Of a stretch of DNA of 64,000 bases, positions 10,048 to 22,170 are shown in pieces. How positions within the stretch are numbered: the first letter of the stretch is position 1; each line of letters opens with the position of its first letter. Both the position numbers and the translations under genes were made by a program. Origin of the DNA: Prunus persica (taxonomy: Eukaryota; Streptophyta; Magnoliopsida; Rosales; Rosaceae); NCBI RefSeq assembly GCF_000346465.2, contig NC_034012.1, forward strand, positions 16,847,972 to 16,911,971, written 5' to 3'. The notes below the pieces were generated by a model. That model did not search any database. It was not told the DNA's origin and saw only the letters and a list, made by a program, of their open reading frames with translations.

Positions 10048-11767
10048 TCACAATGCTGCTAATTTTGGCTTGGGAGGATCAACCAAGCAAATGTCAAGGA
10101 AGCTATCAATGGAAGTGTACTTGTATTCCGGATATAACTTGGAGGCCTCTAGGTTGTTTTCTGTGAATTCATAAACTTGACCTACGACGAATATATCGTG
10201 GGCAATGGACGCACGTACATTGTCAGCGTGAGGGAGTGCTGCAAGGAAGAAAGAAAGCAAAAGAGAAAAAAAAACATCATTACCACAAATACATAATATT
10301 TCTTCCTTCCATATTTAGATAACTAAGCAGATTAGCACTCAAGCGCTACCCGGTTAGTAAGTTAAATATGGAGTTTGATAAGTTTTAGATGAGAATTCTC
10401 ACTCTTTGAGTATTCAATCAGTTGTTGTGCGGAGACATAAACCCTTTCAAGAGTGCGTCCTGTCTTCTTCTCCCAAAGAGAAATTAAATCCAACTGAGAT
10501 ATAATGTTTCCTTGTGGTCGACAAGTGATGGTATTGTTGGCTGCCCTTGGATCTGTTGCTGCTTTTATTGTGTAGGCTGCTATGTCTTGCTCGTAATTCA
10601 TCACGACTAGACATGTACATAAAAAACAAAAACAAAACAAAAATCATATTTTCTCGCAAGCATATACTTCTGATTATTCGTTTCAATTGACACTTTTATT
10701 CAAGAATAAAATTTTGTGCAGCCAAGGTGACTTGAGGGGCAAAACTTTCCATTTAATCGTTGAGGTGAGGTTGCTTTCTTTTGATTTATTTTTACGTAAT
10801 TAAATAAAAACCACCTAGAAAATAGAACATTATTTCATTGTGCATCAGAATTAAAAAAAATAAAATAAAAAGATTAAATAATATATATATAGTATGACTG
10901 TCAAGCTTATACCTTTGGCTTCACCAGTGCCATAAACAACGACTTCGTCCCTTTCCTCGTGAGGATTAAGCAAATAACTAACAAAATAGGATCCAAATGT
11001 GTTTCCACATACATAAGTGTGGGGAATTTCTGCTGCTTCTGTAGCCCTTCTAATCTTCCTTCTATCCTCATGGATAGCCTCAAAAGGCGCCAGTGTACTT
11101 TCTCTTGCTGGATCATTTCCAAACTCTGATGGGATAAATCTCTGTTTTTTACAATTACAATAAATATAATAGTTAGGCTTAAGTGCACATACTCAAGTAG
11201 GCGATATATTTTCACCAGCACGAGTAATATTTTCTTATCAGACTTATGATTATATTACGAGACTCTGTGAATGTAATCCACACATTCGGATAAGAATCAG
11301 TGGTTCATATTCACAGCCAAACCACAATATAGCATTTATCGTGTTTTCACCTTTATATTGCCGGCATCTTTGATGGCATTGATAATTTTGAACTGTTCAA
11401 GAAGTTGAGGGATAGGCAGCGTAGATATTACAACATCAACTTGTTTTAAAGCCGCGACTAGCTTTTCATGCTCATCCAGTTCACCCTGTTGAAATGGCAG
11501 TGAAAAGCAGAATATAATTAGTAGAGTTTGGCCAATTTAATTAGGAAAATGAGAGATTAACATTAATTTAATTACTTGGAAGATGGTGAGCCCCATGGCT
11601 TCAAATTCTTTGAGCAGCTCAAGCCTGGAAGAGTCGTTGCTGGGTTTGATTGGCCGAACGTAGGCATAGGTTGGGTGGCCCAAGGAAAGGCTTGCTTTCA
11701 CCATGAATTTACCAAGATACCCTGTGGCTCCAATTATCAGTATCTTACTCTTCTCGTCCGAACCCAT
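10048..11767 (-). CDS. Eugenol/isoeugenol synthase-like NADPH reductase (PCBER/IFR family), copy A
   Basis: Five exons on the minus strand: 11576-11767, 11351-11485, 10913-11141, 10403-10606 and 10048-10238. All have GT-AG introns, and the joined frame gives 316 residues, the usual length of this family. The N-terminus [12 protein letters not shown] holds the G-x-x-G-x-x-G dinucleotide-binding loop (residues 13-19). [22 protein letters not shown] and [13 protein letters not shown] are family motifs, and the tail [12 protein letters not shown] matches eugenol synthases more than lignan or isoflavone reductases. The family reduces coniferyl-acetate-type substrates to eugenol or isoeugenol in the cytosol. 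Residue 136, the expected catalytic lysine, is Arg (E-D-R-R-K-I-R-R), so activity is uncertain. A TATA box lies about 70 bases upstream. It is the only full-length copy of three. Confidence 0.85.
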
Positions 11768-11837
11768 GGCTTCTTCTTCAGTAGTACTTTTCTGATGAGC
11801 AGCTTATTTTGAAATCTGGGAACCGATTAAGCATCCT

Positions 11838-11844
11838 TATATAA
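11838..11844 (-). promoter_or_regulatory. TATA box of reductase copy A
   Basis: TATATAA on the minus strand, about 70 bases upstream of the ATG at 11767. The spacing fits a core promoter with a leader of about 40 bases. Confidence 0.6.
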
Positions 11845-12100
11845 GAAAATTATGGCATGGCATCACATGGCTTGGTCCAAGGACGGACCGTCCCTATGAC
11901 TACTAACCTGGGCTATGCCCCAGGCAATTTTTTTTTTTTTTTCCTAGTCTAAAATAGCAAACCCCGCACACCTCCCCAAGTTCCAATCAACCCATGTAAA
12001 TGGACTCCGACTGACAGACTTAGATTTAGTGCATTGACTTGGTGGAGTTGCGTGTAAGGCACTTGCCCGTTTTAGTTCCAAGCCGCTTGGTTGGCATGGA

Positions 12101-12180
12101 GCCACGTGATTCTGTAAACCACATGACAGAGTAACTATGCATCCAAGCCACGTCATTCTGAAACCACAAGACAGAGTAAC
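12101..12180. promoter_or_regulatory. Direct repeat with G-box upstream of reductase copy A
   Basis: Two copies of a segment of about 34 bases (12101-12135 and 12147-12180) both contain GCCACGT, ATTCTG and ACAGAGTAAC. The first holds a perfect palindromic G-box CACGTG (12103-12108); the second has CACGTC. They lie about 340-410 bases upstream of the start codon. G-boxes bind bHLH and bZIP factors in plants; a role here is inferred from position only. Confidence 0.4.
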
Positions 12181-12266
12181 TTAAATCATTAGGGACCGGT
12201 ATGTACAATTCCTGCCCAGAGAATGGCCCGTTTGGCTATGTAATAATTTGGATTTGAATTAAGAAA

Positions 12267-12812
12267 GTTTACTTTTGGTCCTGTAGATTGTCGGCTCTAT
12301 CACTTTGGTGTTCATAGTTTCAATATTGTCAATTTTATCCTTATAGTTTTAATTTAGAGCAATACAAGGAACGTTTTAATTTCAGTCAAATTCCCCCAAA
12401 TTCCTTTAAGTTTTGACAACGTGGAGAGGTATTTCAGTTTACTGGAGGCATCTAATGGTAAAACACAAGCTGGAACTCTTCCCATTCACTTTAGGTGAGA
12501 TTTTTGGGTTTAGGGTTTCGAATTTTTTTTGCATATATGGGTTAAAATTTGGCTGAATAGGAGAAATTTGGCTCGACTCGATCAAAACACCCTTCTACCC
12601 TTCTAAGTGAAGGGCACGTGGTTAGAACTTAATGGAATTTTGATAGAAATTGAAATTTACCCTTAAACTGCTTCGAACTGAAAACTACAAGAATAAAATT
12701 GACAAAATTGATAAATTACAATGATAAAATTGATAAAATTGACAAAATTTAAACTATAGAGACAAAAATGATAAAACTGATAAACGACAAAGATCAAAAA
12801 CAACTTTTTGCC
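12267..12812. repeat. Probable MITE with inverted ends
   Basis: The left part reads TTTACTTTTGGTCC and goes on to TTTCAATATTGTCAATTTTATCC. The right part, inverted, shows similar TTTTATCAATTTTGTC-type text with a GATCTTTGTCG near its end. The arms are diverged and no target duplication was resolved. No coding capacity. Confidence 0.35.
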
Positions 12813-13467
12813 TTGAAGACTTGAGATTCAAACCTAGATTGGAATCACTGTAATTTGTTTAATTGTTTATATTGCTCCATTTAATCCTCGTGCTCCCTTA
12901 AAGAATGAAATCATTCTTTTATAAGTTAGTTTTTGACTTTAATAGAATTCGTTTAGTACTTGTTATATTGCTCCATTTTTGTAATCCTCGTGTTAATAGC
13001 TTAATAGTATTACATTGTTGAAGGAAACACGTGATAATCACCACCTTAATCATAAGTGCTGCATCACCACAATACTTGTGCCACACTGGTTGACCATGAT
13101 TAACTTCTAATAATAAGTACCTTAATCAAACAATAATCCAAATATTTTCACAGTTCTTCCCCTCACTGACGGACTCAGGAAATTTTTAAGGGAGGTGCAA
13201 TATTTTGACCAGTGTATATAGTCACGTTAAAAAATGTATAGTTCACTCAAATAAAGCTAAACAATTATATATGTACTGAAAAAATTAATATTCAAATTCC
13301 CATGTCAATTCTCCATGGGATCCAAATTTTGCATAATCTTCTTGAGTTCATATGGATACACTCCACCACTCAAAACATCTCTCAATTAATTCATATGGGA
13401 GCCAATTGAAATTTTAAATTTTTGGTTATTAACAAATATAGATGGATAGAGAGGGGGAACAAATTAA
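12813..13467. other. AT-rich spacer
   Basis: Contains a degenerate hAT-like terminus near 13165-13205 (CGGACTCAGGAAATTTTTAAG, similar in pattern to the left end at 5276). No gene is seen. Confidence 0.4.
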
Positions 13468-14656
13468 GGGTAAACTGCCGAAAACCCCCCTTGAATTATA
13501 ACGTTTGTCGAAATGTCCACCTTGAATTATTTTTTCAGCCAATTTAACCATCAGACTATTTTAAATGGCCAATTTAACTCCTGCCGTTAGTTTCCATATA
13601 GCTTCATCCAATTATCTATTAGAAATAATTAAATCTTTAAAAACTAAAAAAGCAAAAAAAAAACAAAAACAAACAAAAACAAAAAAAAAACAAAAAAAAA
13701 CAAAAAAAGCCTAGCAATCAACGTCTTCCCCACCCCATTCCCCAAACCCTGTCTCTGCAATCCCGTATCTGCAAGGTATTTTCAGTGAAAGAGTTGCAGA
13801 TTTTTTTCTAGTGAAAGAGCAACAGCGAAGGTGGATTGAGGAATCAAGATTGAAGTGAGATTTGCACTTCAAGAATCAAGATTGAAGAAAATTATGAAAA
13901 TTGATTGAAACCTAGAATGAGAAATTTGGGATTTGGGTGTGCAACATGTTATCATCTGGTGGGATTTTTGGGGTCAAAATATCGTCTAGTGGGTGGACTG
14001 TCTGATTTCTATTCACCTAATTTGGCTCTCTGTCTCTCTTCCTACTCTGCAAGCTGCACCAAAATGGCTTTGCATGCTCCAGTCAATAACCAGCAGTGTC
14101 AGATTCACCGTCTAAATCTCCATCATCGAACCCAAATTCAGCTCCGAAATCTCTCTTTCAACATCCCAATCTCGAAGTTTGGCTTCTCCCTACGTTCTCG
14201 CTCGATTTCACATCCTCTGTTGTGTTAGTTTCTTCGCCATTCCTCTGTTGTAATTTAGGCCATGGTCACAAGATCTTGGTGATTTGGGTTTGTAATTCAA
14301 AATCCCCTCCCCCCAAGATTGTTCTCTCATTCGAGCTCTTTGGCAAAGCAGAAGAAAAAAAAATAATTTTTGCTGGTCTCTTAGAATTGTGTTCAAAGCC
14401 AAAAACCCATATGGGTTCCAGACTTGAGAGAGAGAATAAGAGAGAGGTTAAAAAATTAATTTTTAATTCAATAGTGAATCATGTGCCTGATATGTGACTT
14501 TTTTAATAGAGACTTGGATGGAAATTGCTAAAAACTAACGGTGGGGAGTAAATTGGTGATAAAATTTAGTACGAGTACTAAATTAGTTGAAAAAATAATT
14601 CAGGGTAGACATTTCAACTAGCGTGATAGTCCATATAGGTATTCAGCAGTTTACCC
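13468..14656. mobile_element. Non-autonomous MULE, copy 1
   Basis: It begins GGGTAAACTGCCGAA and ends in the complement GGGTAAACTGCTGAA. The perfect 9-base target duplication ACAAATTAA lies at 13459-13467 and 14657-14665. Long diverged inverted arms contain ATTTTTTCAGCCAATTT-type text on both sides. A second member of the family, with the same arms, sits at 31660-32774. The interior holds short open frames (for example 13905-14228) with no recognisable family. Confidence 0.85.
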
Positions 14657-17111
14657 ACAAATTAATGAATTGTGATGGGTTATTATCTTTAAAGAAGGAA
14701 TTTTTGCGGTTTGTAGAGATTGCCAGTGGTGTATGGTGGTGAAGTGACATGAAAGTGACCAGGTTGACGAACTCCACAGGCCCAGTGGTCCCTAAGGAAA
14801 ACAGGCCACCCACGGCCCCATAGAAAACCACAGCCCTTGTTCTTTTTTTTCATCTTTTTTTTTTCTACAGACACTACTACAAAAAATACTTTGCACAACG
14901 AAATAAGTTTGTTGCTCAAAGTACAATTTCGTTGTGCAAAACTTGCGCGACGAAAATTTCATCCCGCAAATCTCATGAAGATAGGGTTTGCGTGACGAAA
15001 CATAATCTTCGTCACACAGAGCTACTTTGCGCGACGAATCTTAACGTCGCGCAAATCTATCTTGTGCGACGAATACTATTGTCGCGCAAATATATGCGCG
15101 ACGAAATGTAAATTTACCTTGCGAGACGAATACTACCATCGTACAAACATTTGCATGACGAAATATAAATCTACCTTGCGCGACGAATACTACCATCGTA
15201 CAAACATTTGTACGACGAAATATAAATCTACCTTGCGCGACGAATACTATCGTCATGCAAATATTTGTGCGATGAAATATTTTGTGTTTTAAATTTTTTT
15301 AATTAAAATACACTAATTTAATAGTTTGCGCGACGAAATATTTTGTTGTGCAAGGTTTTTGACATTTTGTTTTATTATTTCTCTTATATTAATTTAATTA
15401 ATTTAATTTGTTTGAATTTTTACTTTTTAAATTTAATTTAATTGTATGATTTTTTTTAAATTACCTTAATTTAAATTGACATATTCAAAATAAAATTACA
15501 TATGAATAATAGTGATCAAATTATCCAATAAATAAATAAATAAATAAATATAATATTCAAAATTTACACATAAATTAATAAAGTACAATAATAAAATCCT
15601 AATACAAGCCTATTGTGGTGGTAGTGGCAGATCATATGTTTCGATAGCATCCTAATTCTCAACTTTAGCCGTCAAAGTCTCGACGATTCCCTACAAAAAA
15701 ATAAATATGGTCAAATAACAAAAAATTGGCATAATCTCCCCAAACTCCAATCCTCACCCTATACTCAACCCCAAACCCCACACAAACTCAAAATTAACTC
15801 CAAAAATATATATTAATGAAAAAAATTTAAAATTTGGAGAGAATATAGCTTTTGGCAAGATTGAGAGTGAGTGAGAATGAGAGGGAGAGGTGAGTGTGAG
15901 AGAATTAGATAAGATAGTGAGAGAGAGATGAGAGAGTGAGTGAGAGTGAGAGATAGTGAAAAGAGAGACTAGGGAGTGAGTGAAAGTGAGAGGTAGTGAA
16001 GAGAGAGATGAGAGATTAAGTGAGATGAGGAGTGAGTGTGAGAGAAAGGGTCGGATTTGGGGAGAGAGAAAGAAAGAGGAGAGATAAGAGTACAGAAAGA
16101 CATTGAGAAAATGGTGGAGGAGTCATTTTGGTTTTAAAAACCGTATCACTTTGCGCGATGAACAATATTGGTCGTGCAAAGTCATAAAAAAACAATTTAA
16201 AAAAAAATTACCGCGTCCAATTTTTGGTGCCCGCCCAAATTTTAGAGTTTTGCGAGACGAGTTGTTGGTCGCTCAAATTTTTGCATGACCAAAAAATTCC
16301 CGCGTCCCTTTTTAGGTACCTGCCCAAATTTTTAGAGTTTTGCGCGACGAATTGTTGGTTGGTCGCTCAAAGTTTTGCGTGACTAAAAAATTCTCGCGTC
16401 CCTTTTTAGGTACCTGCCCAAATTTTTAGAGTTTTGCGCAACGAACTGTTGGTTGGTCGCTCAAAGTTTTGCGCGACAAACTGTTGGTTGCACAAAGTTT
16501 TATGCAATGAAAAATTGGTTCGTAGCTCAATATTTATAAAAATAATTTTATGAATAAGAAAAAATAAAATAATTTTATTTTACGATTTAAAATATAATAA
16601 GGTTAAGCTGACAAAATATGTTTTCGTCGCACAAAGAAAATAATAAAAAATAAAGACAAAATTTAGTTTAACAATATAAGATATAAAAATAAGTAAATAA
16701 GGGTTAGGCGACGAAATATTGATATTCGTTGAGCAAAGTTTTAAAAAATAATAAAAACTTATGAAAACAACTATATCTTAAAATTTATAATGTATAATTA
16801 AGTAAAACAATTAATTGGTTTGCCCGACGCATGTTTACATTATGACCTCATGCTATTGGTTTTTGCACAATAACACATTGTTATATTTTTTTTTTAAAAA
16901 AAATTTATAAAGTTCACTGAAAATGTGACTTTACTACCTTCAAATTCAAAATTTTTTTTCTAACAAAAACCCAGTCCTAACTACAATAATAAATTTAAAG
17001 CTATTAAAAAATATATCTACTATTCAATTTCTTAAGTGTTATACGTACAAAATAAATAAATTTAAAGCTACTTAATAAATAAATAAATAAATAAATATAT
17101 ACACACACAAT

Positions 17112-18395
17112 TTAACGATCCAACCGTCAAACTTGTTTGTATATACTTCAAGATCTTATATCCCAAAAATCACAAAAAATAAACATTCAGAGATATAGTA
17201 ACGGGACAAAACTTTTTGACGGCTATAAATGAAAAATCATGATTTAACGGTTATTTTAACTCCGATTTTGATTATTTGTTTTACAGCTACACTCCTTGAC
17301 CCTATATGAATACAATGACTGAATATGATCTTCAATTTAAAATATTTACACTAGTGGATACCACAAAATCTTATGTTATATTTAATGAAAGTATAAATAA
17401 ACTCTTAATTGTTAGTGAATATATTGTTTTGATGGCATATGCATTCAACGAAATTAGTTTCAACGATCCAACCGTCAAACTTGTTTGTTTATACTTCAAG
17501 ATCGAATACCCCAAAAATCGCAAAAAAACAAACCTTCAGAGATCAAGTAATTGGACAAAACTTTTTGACGGTTATAAATGAAAAATCACGATTTAATGGT
17601 TATTTTAACTCCAATTTTGATGATTTTTTTTACAGCTACACTCCTTGACCCTATATGAATACAATGACTGAATTTGATCTTCAATTTAAAATATTTACAC
17701 TAGTGGGTACCACAAAATCTTATGTTATATTTAACGAAAGTATAAATAAACTCTTAATTGTTAGTGAATATATTATTTTGATGGCATACGCATTCTACGA
17801 AACTAGTTTCAACGATCCAACCGTCAAACTTGTTTGTTTATACTTCGAGATCATATATGCTAAAAATCGAAAAAAAATAAACATTCAGAGATCAAGTAAT
17901 GGGACAAAACTTTTTGACGGTTATAAATGAAAAATCACGATTTAACGGTTATTTTAACTCTGATTTTGATGGTTTTTTACAGCTACACTTCTTGACCCTA
18001 TATGAATACAATGACTGAATTTGATCTTCAATTTAAAATATTTACACTAGTGGATAACATAAAATCTTATGTTATATTAAACGAAAGTATAAATAAACTC
18101 TTACTTGTTAGTGAATATATTGTTTTGATGGCATACGCATTCTACGAAACTAGTTTTAACGATCCAACCATCAAACTTGTTTGTTTATACTTTGAGATCA
18201 TATACGCCAAAAATCGAAAAAAATAAACATTTAGAGATTAAGTAATGGGATAAAACTTTTCGACAGCTATAAATGAAAAATCACGATTTAATGGTTATTT
18301 CAGTTTCGATTTTGATGATTTTTTTTTTTTACAGCTACACTCCTTGACCCTATATGAATACAATGAACTAATTCGATCGTCAATTTAAAATATAT
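17112..18395 (+). repeat. Tandem array, about 349-base units, ~3.7 copies
   Basis: The phrase ACAGCTACACTCCTTGACC recurs at 17283, 17632, 17979 (one change) and 18331, giving periods of 347-352 bases. Each unit contains a similar open frame of up to 91 codons (17306, 17655, 18002), which explains the repeated protein-like text NTMTE(Y/F)DLQFKIFTLV. Substitutions among units are not obviously silent and the frame is not open through the array, so coding is doubtful. Confidence 0.85.
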
Positions 18396-18596
18396 TTTAT
18401 AACAAAAACCCAATTTGAACTACAATAATATATTTTTCTAACAAAAATCCAATCTCAACTAGAATAATAAATTTAAAGCTACTTAATAAATATATATACC
18501 ATTTAATTTCTTAAGTGCTATGCATACAAAATAAAAAAACAAAAATAAATTGGTTTAGGCGACGAAATATTTGGATTACGTCATGCAAAGATTTTA

Positions 18597-19020
18597 AAAA
18601 ATATTTTATTTATTTTTGTAAAGACTTTGCGTGATGAAACACACTTCGTCGCTCAAGACTTTGTACAACGAAGTTTATTGTTTTGTCCCGCAAAGTCATA
18701 CAAAATTTTAAAAAATAATTTTTTATTTTATTTATTTTTGTAAAGACTTTGTGGAACGAAACACACTTCGTCGCTCAAAACTTTGTGTGACGAAGTTGTT
18801 TCGTTGCGCAAAGTCTTACAAAATTTTAAAAAATAAATTTTTTATTTTATTTATTTTTGTAAAGACTTTTCGTGACGAAACACACTTCGTCGCTTAAAAT
18901 TTTGTGCGGCGAAGTGTAATGTTTCGTAGCGCAAAGTCATACATACAAAATTTTTAAAAATAAATATTTTATTTTATTTATTTTTGTAAAGACTTTTCGT
19001 GACGAAACACACTTCGTTGC
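18597..19020. repeat. Tandem array, about 121-base units
   Basis: TTATTTTTGTAAAGACTT recurs about every 121 bases from roughly 18607. It alternates with CACACTTCGTCGCT and AAGTCATACAAAATTTT. There are about 3.5 units, within the right subterminal zone of the CACTA-type element. Confidence 0.75.
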
Positions 19021-19689
19021 TCAAGACTTTGTGCAACAAAGTTTAGTGTTTTGTCGCTCAAAGTCACTCTGAGCAACGATGTTTTGTTGTCGCGTAAACT
19101 TTGTCGGGCAAAGTGACTTTGTGCGACGATGTGATTTTCGTTGCGCAAAATTTAGTCGCGTAAGACTTTGAGCAACCAAGTTTTTATTTTCGTCTTGCAA
19201 AATTTGGCCGCGCAAGGGTTTTTTTCAACTAGTGAGATGTGCGCTGCGTGCAGCAAAGAACAAAAAAGAACAGGTCGCTCAGTCATTTAATTAAACACTT
19301 AGTAGGCAACTTCAAGACAGACGAGAAGGGCAACTTTCAGTAAAGGAAGGTGTACATGTAAAAGAGTGGCCTAGCTAAAAGAAAGAGTATGATGAATGAT
19401 GGTAGGTGGATTCCCGTACCATTCATGTCACATGCAGTATTTGTGCTCAGAGAAAATGAGGTAGCCTATCTGCAACTCCATTGGCCTCTCTACGAACGTG
19501 ATTCATAATGACATGGTTTTTCCTCTGCTAATATGTTGAACAACCACTAGGGGCCAGCTAATGTAAATGCACGTAAATGCACCGACACAGTGACTGATTA
19601 CGCAGCAGTTCATACGTGCAAGTGGCTGAGTGGGCCTTCAAAAGGCCATGGCCATGCAAAAATTATCAACATTTATGCAAGTTTGCTCC

Positions 19690-20010
19690 TAGGATGCCAT
19701 TCAACGAAGGTGGGAGTGAGTAGGAGAGGCAATTCTCAAACACAAAAGATTTGATGAGGAAGCAGTGGGTATTGTGGCACGTGATTCTAGTTGGAATTTT
19801 ATTGCTGGGAGAGCCAAGAGATTTGATAATATTTTCTCAGCTTTTACACTCTGAGCTTTTGACAAATGGAGGGTGTAGCTTTGGCGATGGAAAGTGGTTT
19901 TACAAATGCCTGTTTTGAAAGTGATGCACTTCATATCGTGACGTGCTTAAAAGTCCACCACTTGATTGATTCTAAATTAGTCCGCTGATGGAGGACATTA
20001 AGAAATATTT
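19690..20010 (+). pseudogene. RNase H-like (RVT_3 type) fragment
   Basis: The broken translation reads EEAVGIVARDSSWNFIAGRAK, then, after stops, a segment with MESGFTNACFESDALHIVTCLK. The order (ARDS start, AMESG helix, ESDALH acidic core) is that of the plant RNase H-like domain seen in LINE-related proteins. Several stops and frame changes make it a pseudogene. Confidence 0.6.
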
Positions 20011-20367
20011 GCTCATATACTTATTCTTAACACTAAAATTATAAATAAACACTACACCATTTAATTTTTATAAATTTTTTAAAAAAAAAACTCAAAAAAT
20101 AACAGCTGGCTTTATTGAATTTAATTTTGATTATTAAATTACTTTGATGCCCTATTGAGTGTTTTGGGATTTTTTATGAGGTTTTGGGGTTGAGTTTGTT
20201 TTTAGAAATCAATGGCAGTTTTGTAATTTAAAATAAGTTAAAAGCCTTTTTGTTATGTTGTAAATGAGTTTTGGGTATGTTTCTAAAATCCATTTCATAT
20301 AGGGTTTTTTTTATAAACGCATATTATGATTATGCTAGCCAGATTCACATTCAAATGAACTGAATCA

Positions 20368-20368
<1 letters not shown>

Positions 20369-20392
<24 letters not shown>
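20369..20392. repeat. (AT)n microsatellite
   Basis: A run of alternating TA of about 24 bases, continuing into a short (TG)n. Confidence 0.9.
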
Positions 20393-20399
<7 letters not shown>

Positions 20400-20509
20400 C
20401 TATAATTACCAAAGAGAGTGGTCCATTTCAGTCGAGTCTGCCAAAACATCAAACATCCTCTTTTGGGAGTGGTCTATTACCATAAAGGAAAAAAGAAGAA
20501 GGAAAAAGG

Positions 20510-22170
20510 AAGCCAGATGAAAGTTGTGAACCAAACAACTAGAGCCATCATTTTCAAACTGTAATTGGATAACGTTGTCTCAAATGTGACATATTTTAAT
20601 GTTTGAATTTTATTAGGGTTTTGTGAGGTAGCGGTTGGTTTTGGGTTTGGAAGGAATCTTTGAGTTCATGGAAACGTGATGCACGAGACATAGGAGACAA
20701 AACTGGGTTTGGAAGGAAGCTTACGTATACAAACACAAGACTTTGGACTCAACTTCTCAATAGTTAAAACCAAAGGACGTACAATTCCAAATTCATGTTC
20801 GACGGATCTTTCTCACCTAAAAAAAAACACATAGGACAAAACTTTGTAGGCCCAAATATCGTACATTTTTATCATGCATCTCACATGTCATAATTTCATC
20901 CATTAATTTGACCAAGTATAATGTATTCGATTAGGTATATATTTATATTTATTTGGAATATTTTCTTTAATTAGGTACTAAGATTTAGGTTACAATTGTT
21001 CAATTTTCACCACACATTTCTATATTAAAGAAAATAGCCATAGTTAAGTCTTATTATTTAATGTTTTTATGCAGAGAAAAAAAAACAATTTGGCATATTA
21101 CTTAGCAGATTTTATTATTTAATTGTTTTTATGGAGAAAAACAATTCATTAAACAAGGTAAACTACTTTTTGGATTTCTTGAGTTTTAAATAAATTATAA
21201 ATGTTTACTTTGATTAGAGACTTCATCATACCCAATGGGGTCGGTCTACCATCTATCCCACTGAAATAGGGCCTTAACTTGCAGACCAATGATCTTAGGT
21301 TCAAACCTCAAGGACACCTTTATATTGTTTGTGTATGAAACCCCCTCCCATTTGTAGTTTTTATTTTTATAGTTTTTTTTAAAAATTTATATTGTGATTT
21401 GCATTGTGGATAGTAACATATGAATTCTGAAGCAACATCATCTAATGACCCTGGCATTTTCAAATAACATATATATAACTACCACATTATCATATTGCAC
21501 GTAGATAGTGGCCAACATTCACAAATACAAACAAGAAAGTATAAAATAGTAATAAGGATAGTAGTTTTCCATTTTATCCAAAAAGAAACCAGTCATTCAA
21601 ATGCTGCTAATTTTGGCTTGGGAGGATCCACCAGGCAAATGTCGAGGAAGCTATCAATGGAAGTGTACTTGTAATCAGGATATAACTCGGAGGCCTCTAG
21701 GTCATTTTCTGTTAGTTCAAAACTCATTTGATCTCCTTTAATGAATATGTTGTGCAGAATTGACACCGCTATGTTGTCCGGGGAAGGGAGGGCTGCAAGA
21801 AAGAATGGCACACAAAAAAAATATCACTACCACATTATCATATTGCTTGCTTCCATTTCCATGTCCAAAGACACAATGAGAGAGAATTGTTTGGTATCAA
21901 ATCCTTTCGTTCGATATAACTTCTGAACACGAAAAAAAAAAAGATTAATTGCTTACTCTCAGAGAGCTTGAGTATTTCTTCTTCTGAGACATAGCTCCTT
22001 GTAAGAGTGCATCCTGTCTTCTTCTCCCAAGAAGAAATCAAATCCAACTGGGACACAATGTTTCCTTGTGGCCTGTAAACGATGACACGGTTGGCAACCC
22101 TTGGATCTGTTGCTGCTTTTATTGTGTAGGTAGCAACATCTTCCTCATAGTTCAACACGGCTAGACACCA
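20510..22170. repeat. Segmental duplication, copy B (partner 30866-33839)
   Basis: From about 20537 to 22167 the sequence matches 31082-33839, once the MULE of the partner copy is removed. The flank 20540-21490 shows scattered substitutions and indels (roughly one difference per 15-20 bases in the parts I compared). By contrast 21492-22167, covering exons 4 and 5 and the intron, shows no difference by eye. Confidence 0.85.
21210..21375 (+). repeat. SINE-like tRNA-derived repeat
   Basis: The text CTTAGGTTCAAACCTC resembles a tRNA gene B box, and a TTGTGTATGAAACCCCCTCCC tail follows. The same repeat is present in the duplicated partner near 32890-33050. Head and tail were not resolved. Confidence 0.35.

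Larger units (their letters stand above)
14872..19234. mobile_element. CACTA-type element with GCGCGACGAA subterminal repeats
   Basis: It begins CACTACTACAAAAAATAC and ends with the complement of CACTAGTTGAAAAAAACC. The 3-base target duplication AGA matches on both sides (14869-14871, 19235-19237). Dozens of copies of a TTTGCGCGACGAA-like motif fill 14890-15360, 16140-16540 and 18550-19220. This motif differs from the CGACGG type of the other CACTA copies here, so it is a separate family. No transposase is encoded; the interior is AT-rich DNA and tandem arrays. Confidence 0.8.

Noticed and set aside
15041..15292. Repetitive frames with RFIFRRTNVCTMVVFVAQG / DEYYHRTNIC on both strands
   Set aside because: They are produced by subterminal GCGCGACGAA-type repeats of the CACTA-type element.
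14872..19234. CRISPR-like array because of regular short repeats
   Set aside because: The motifs occur on both strands with irregular spacing inside CACTA ends in a plant genome; no cas genes and no uniform spacers.
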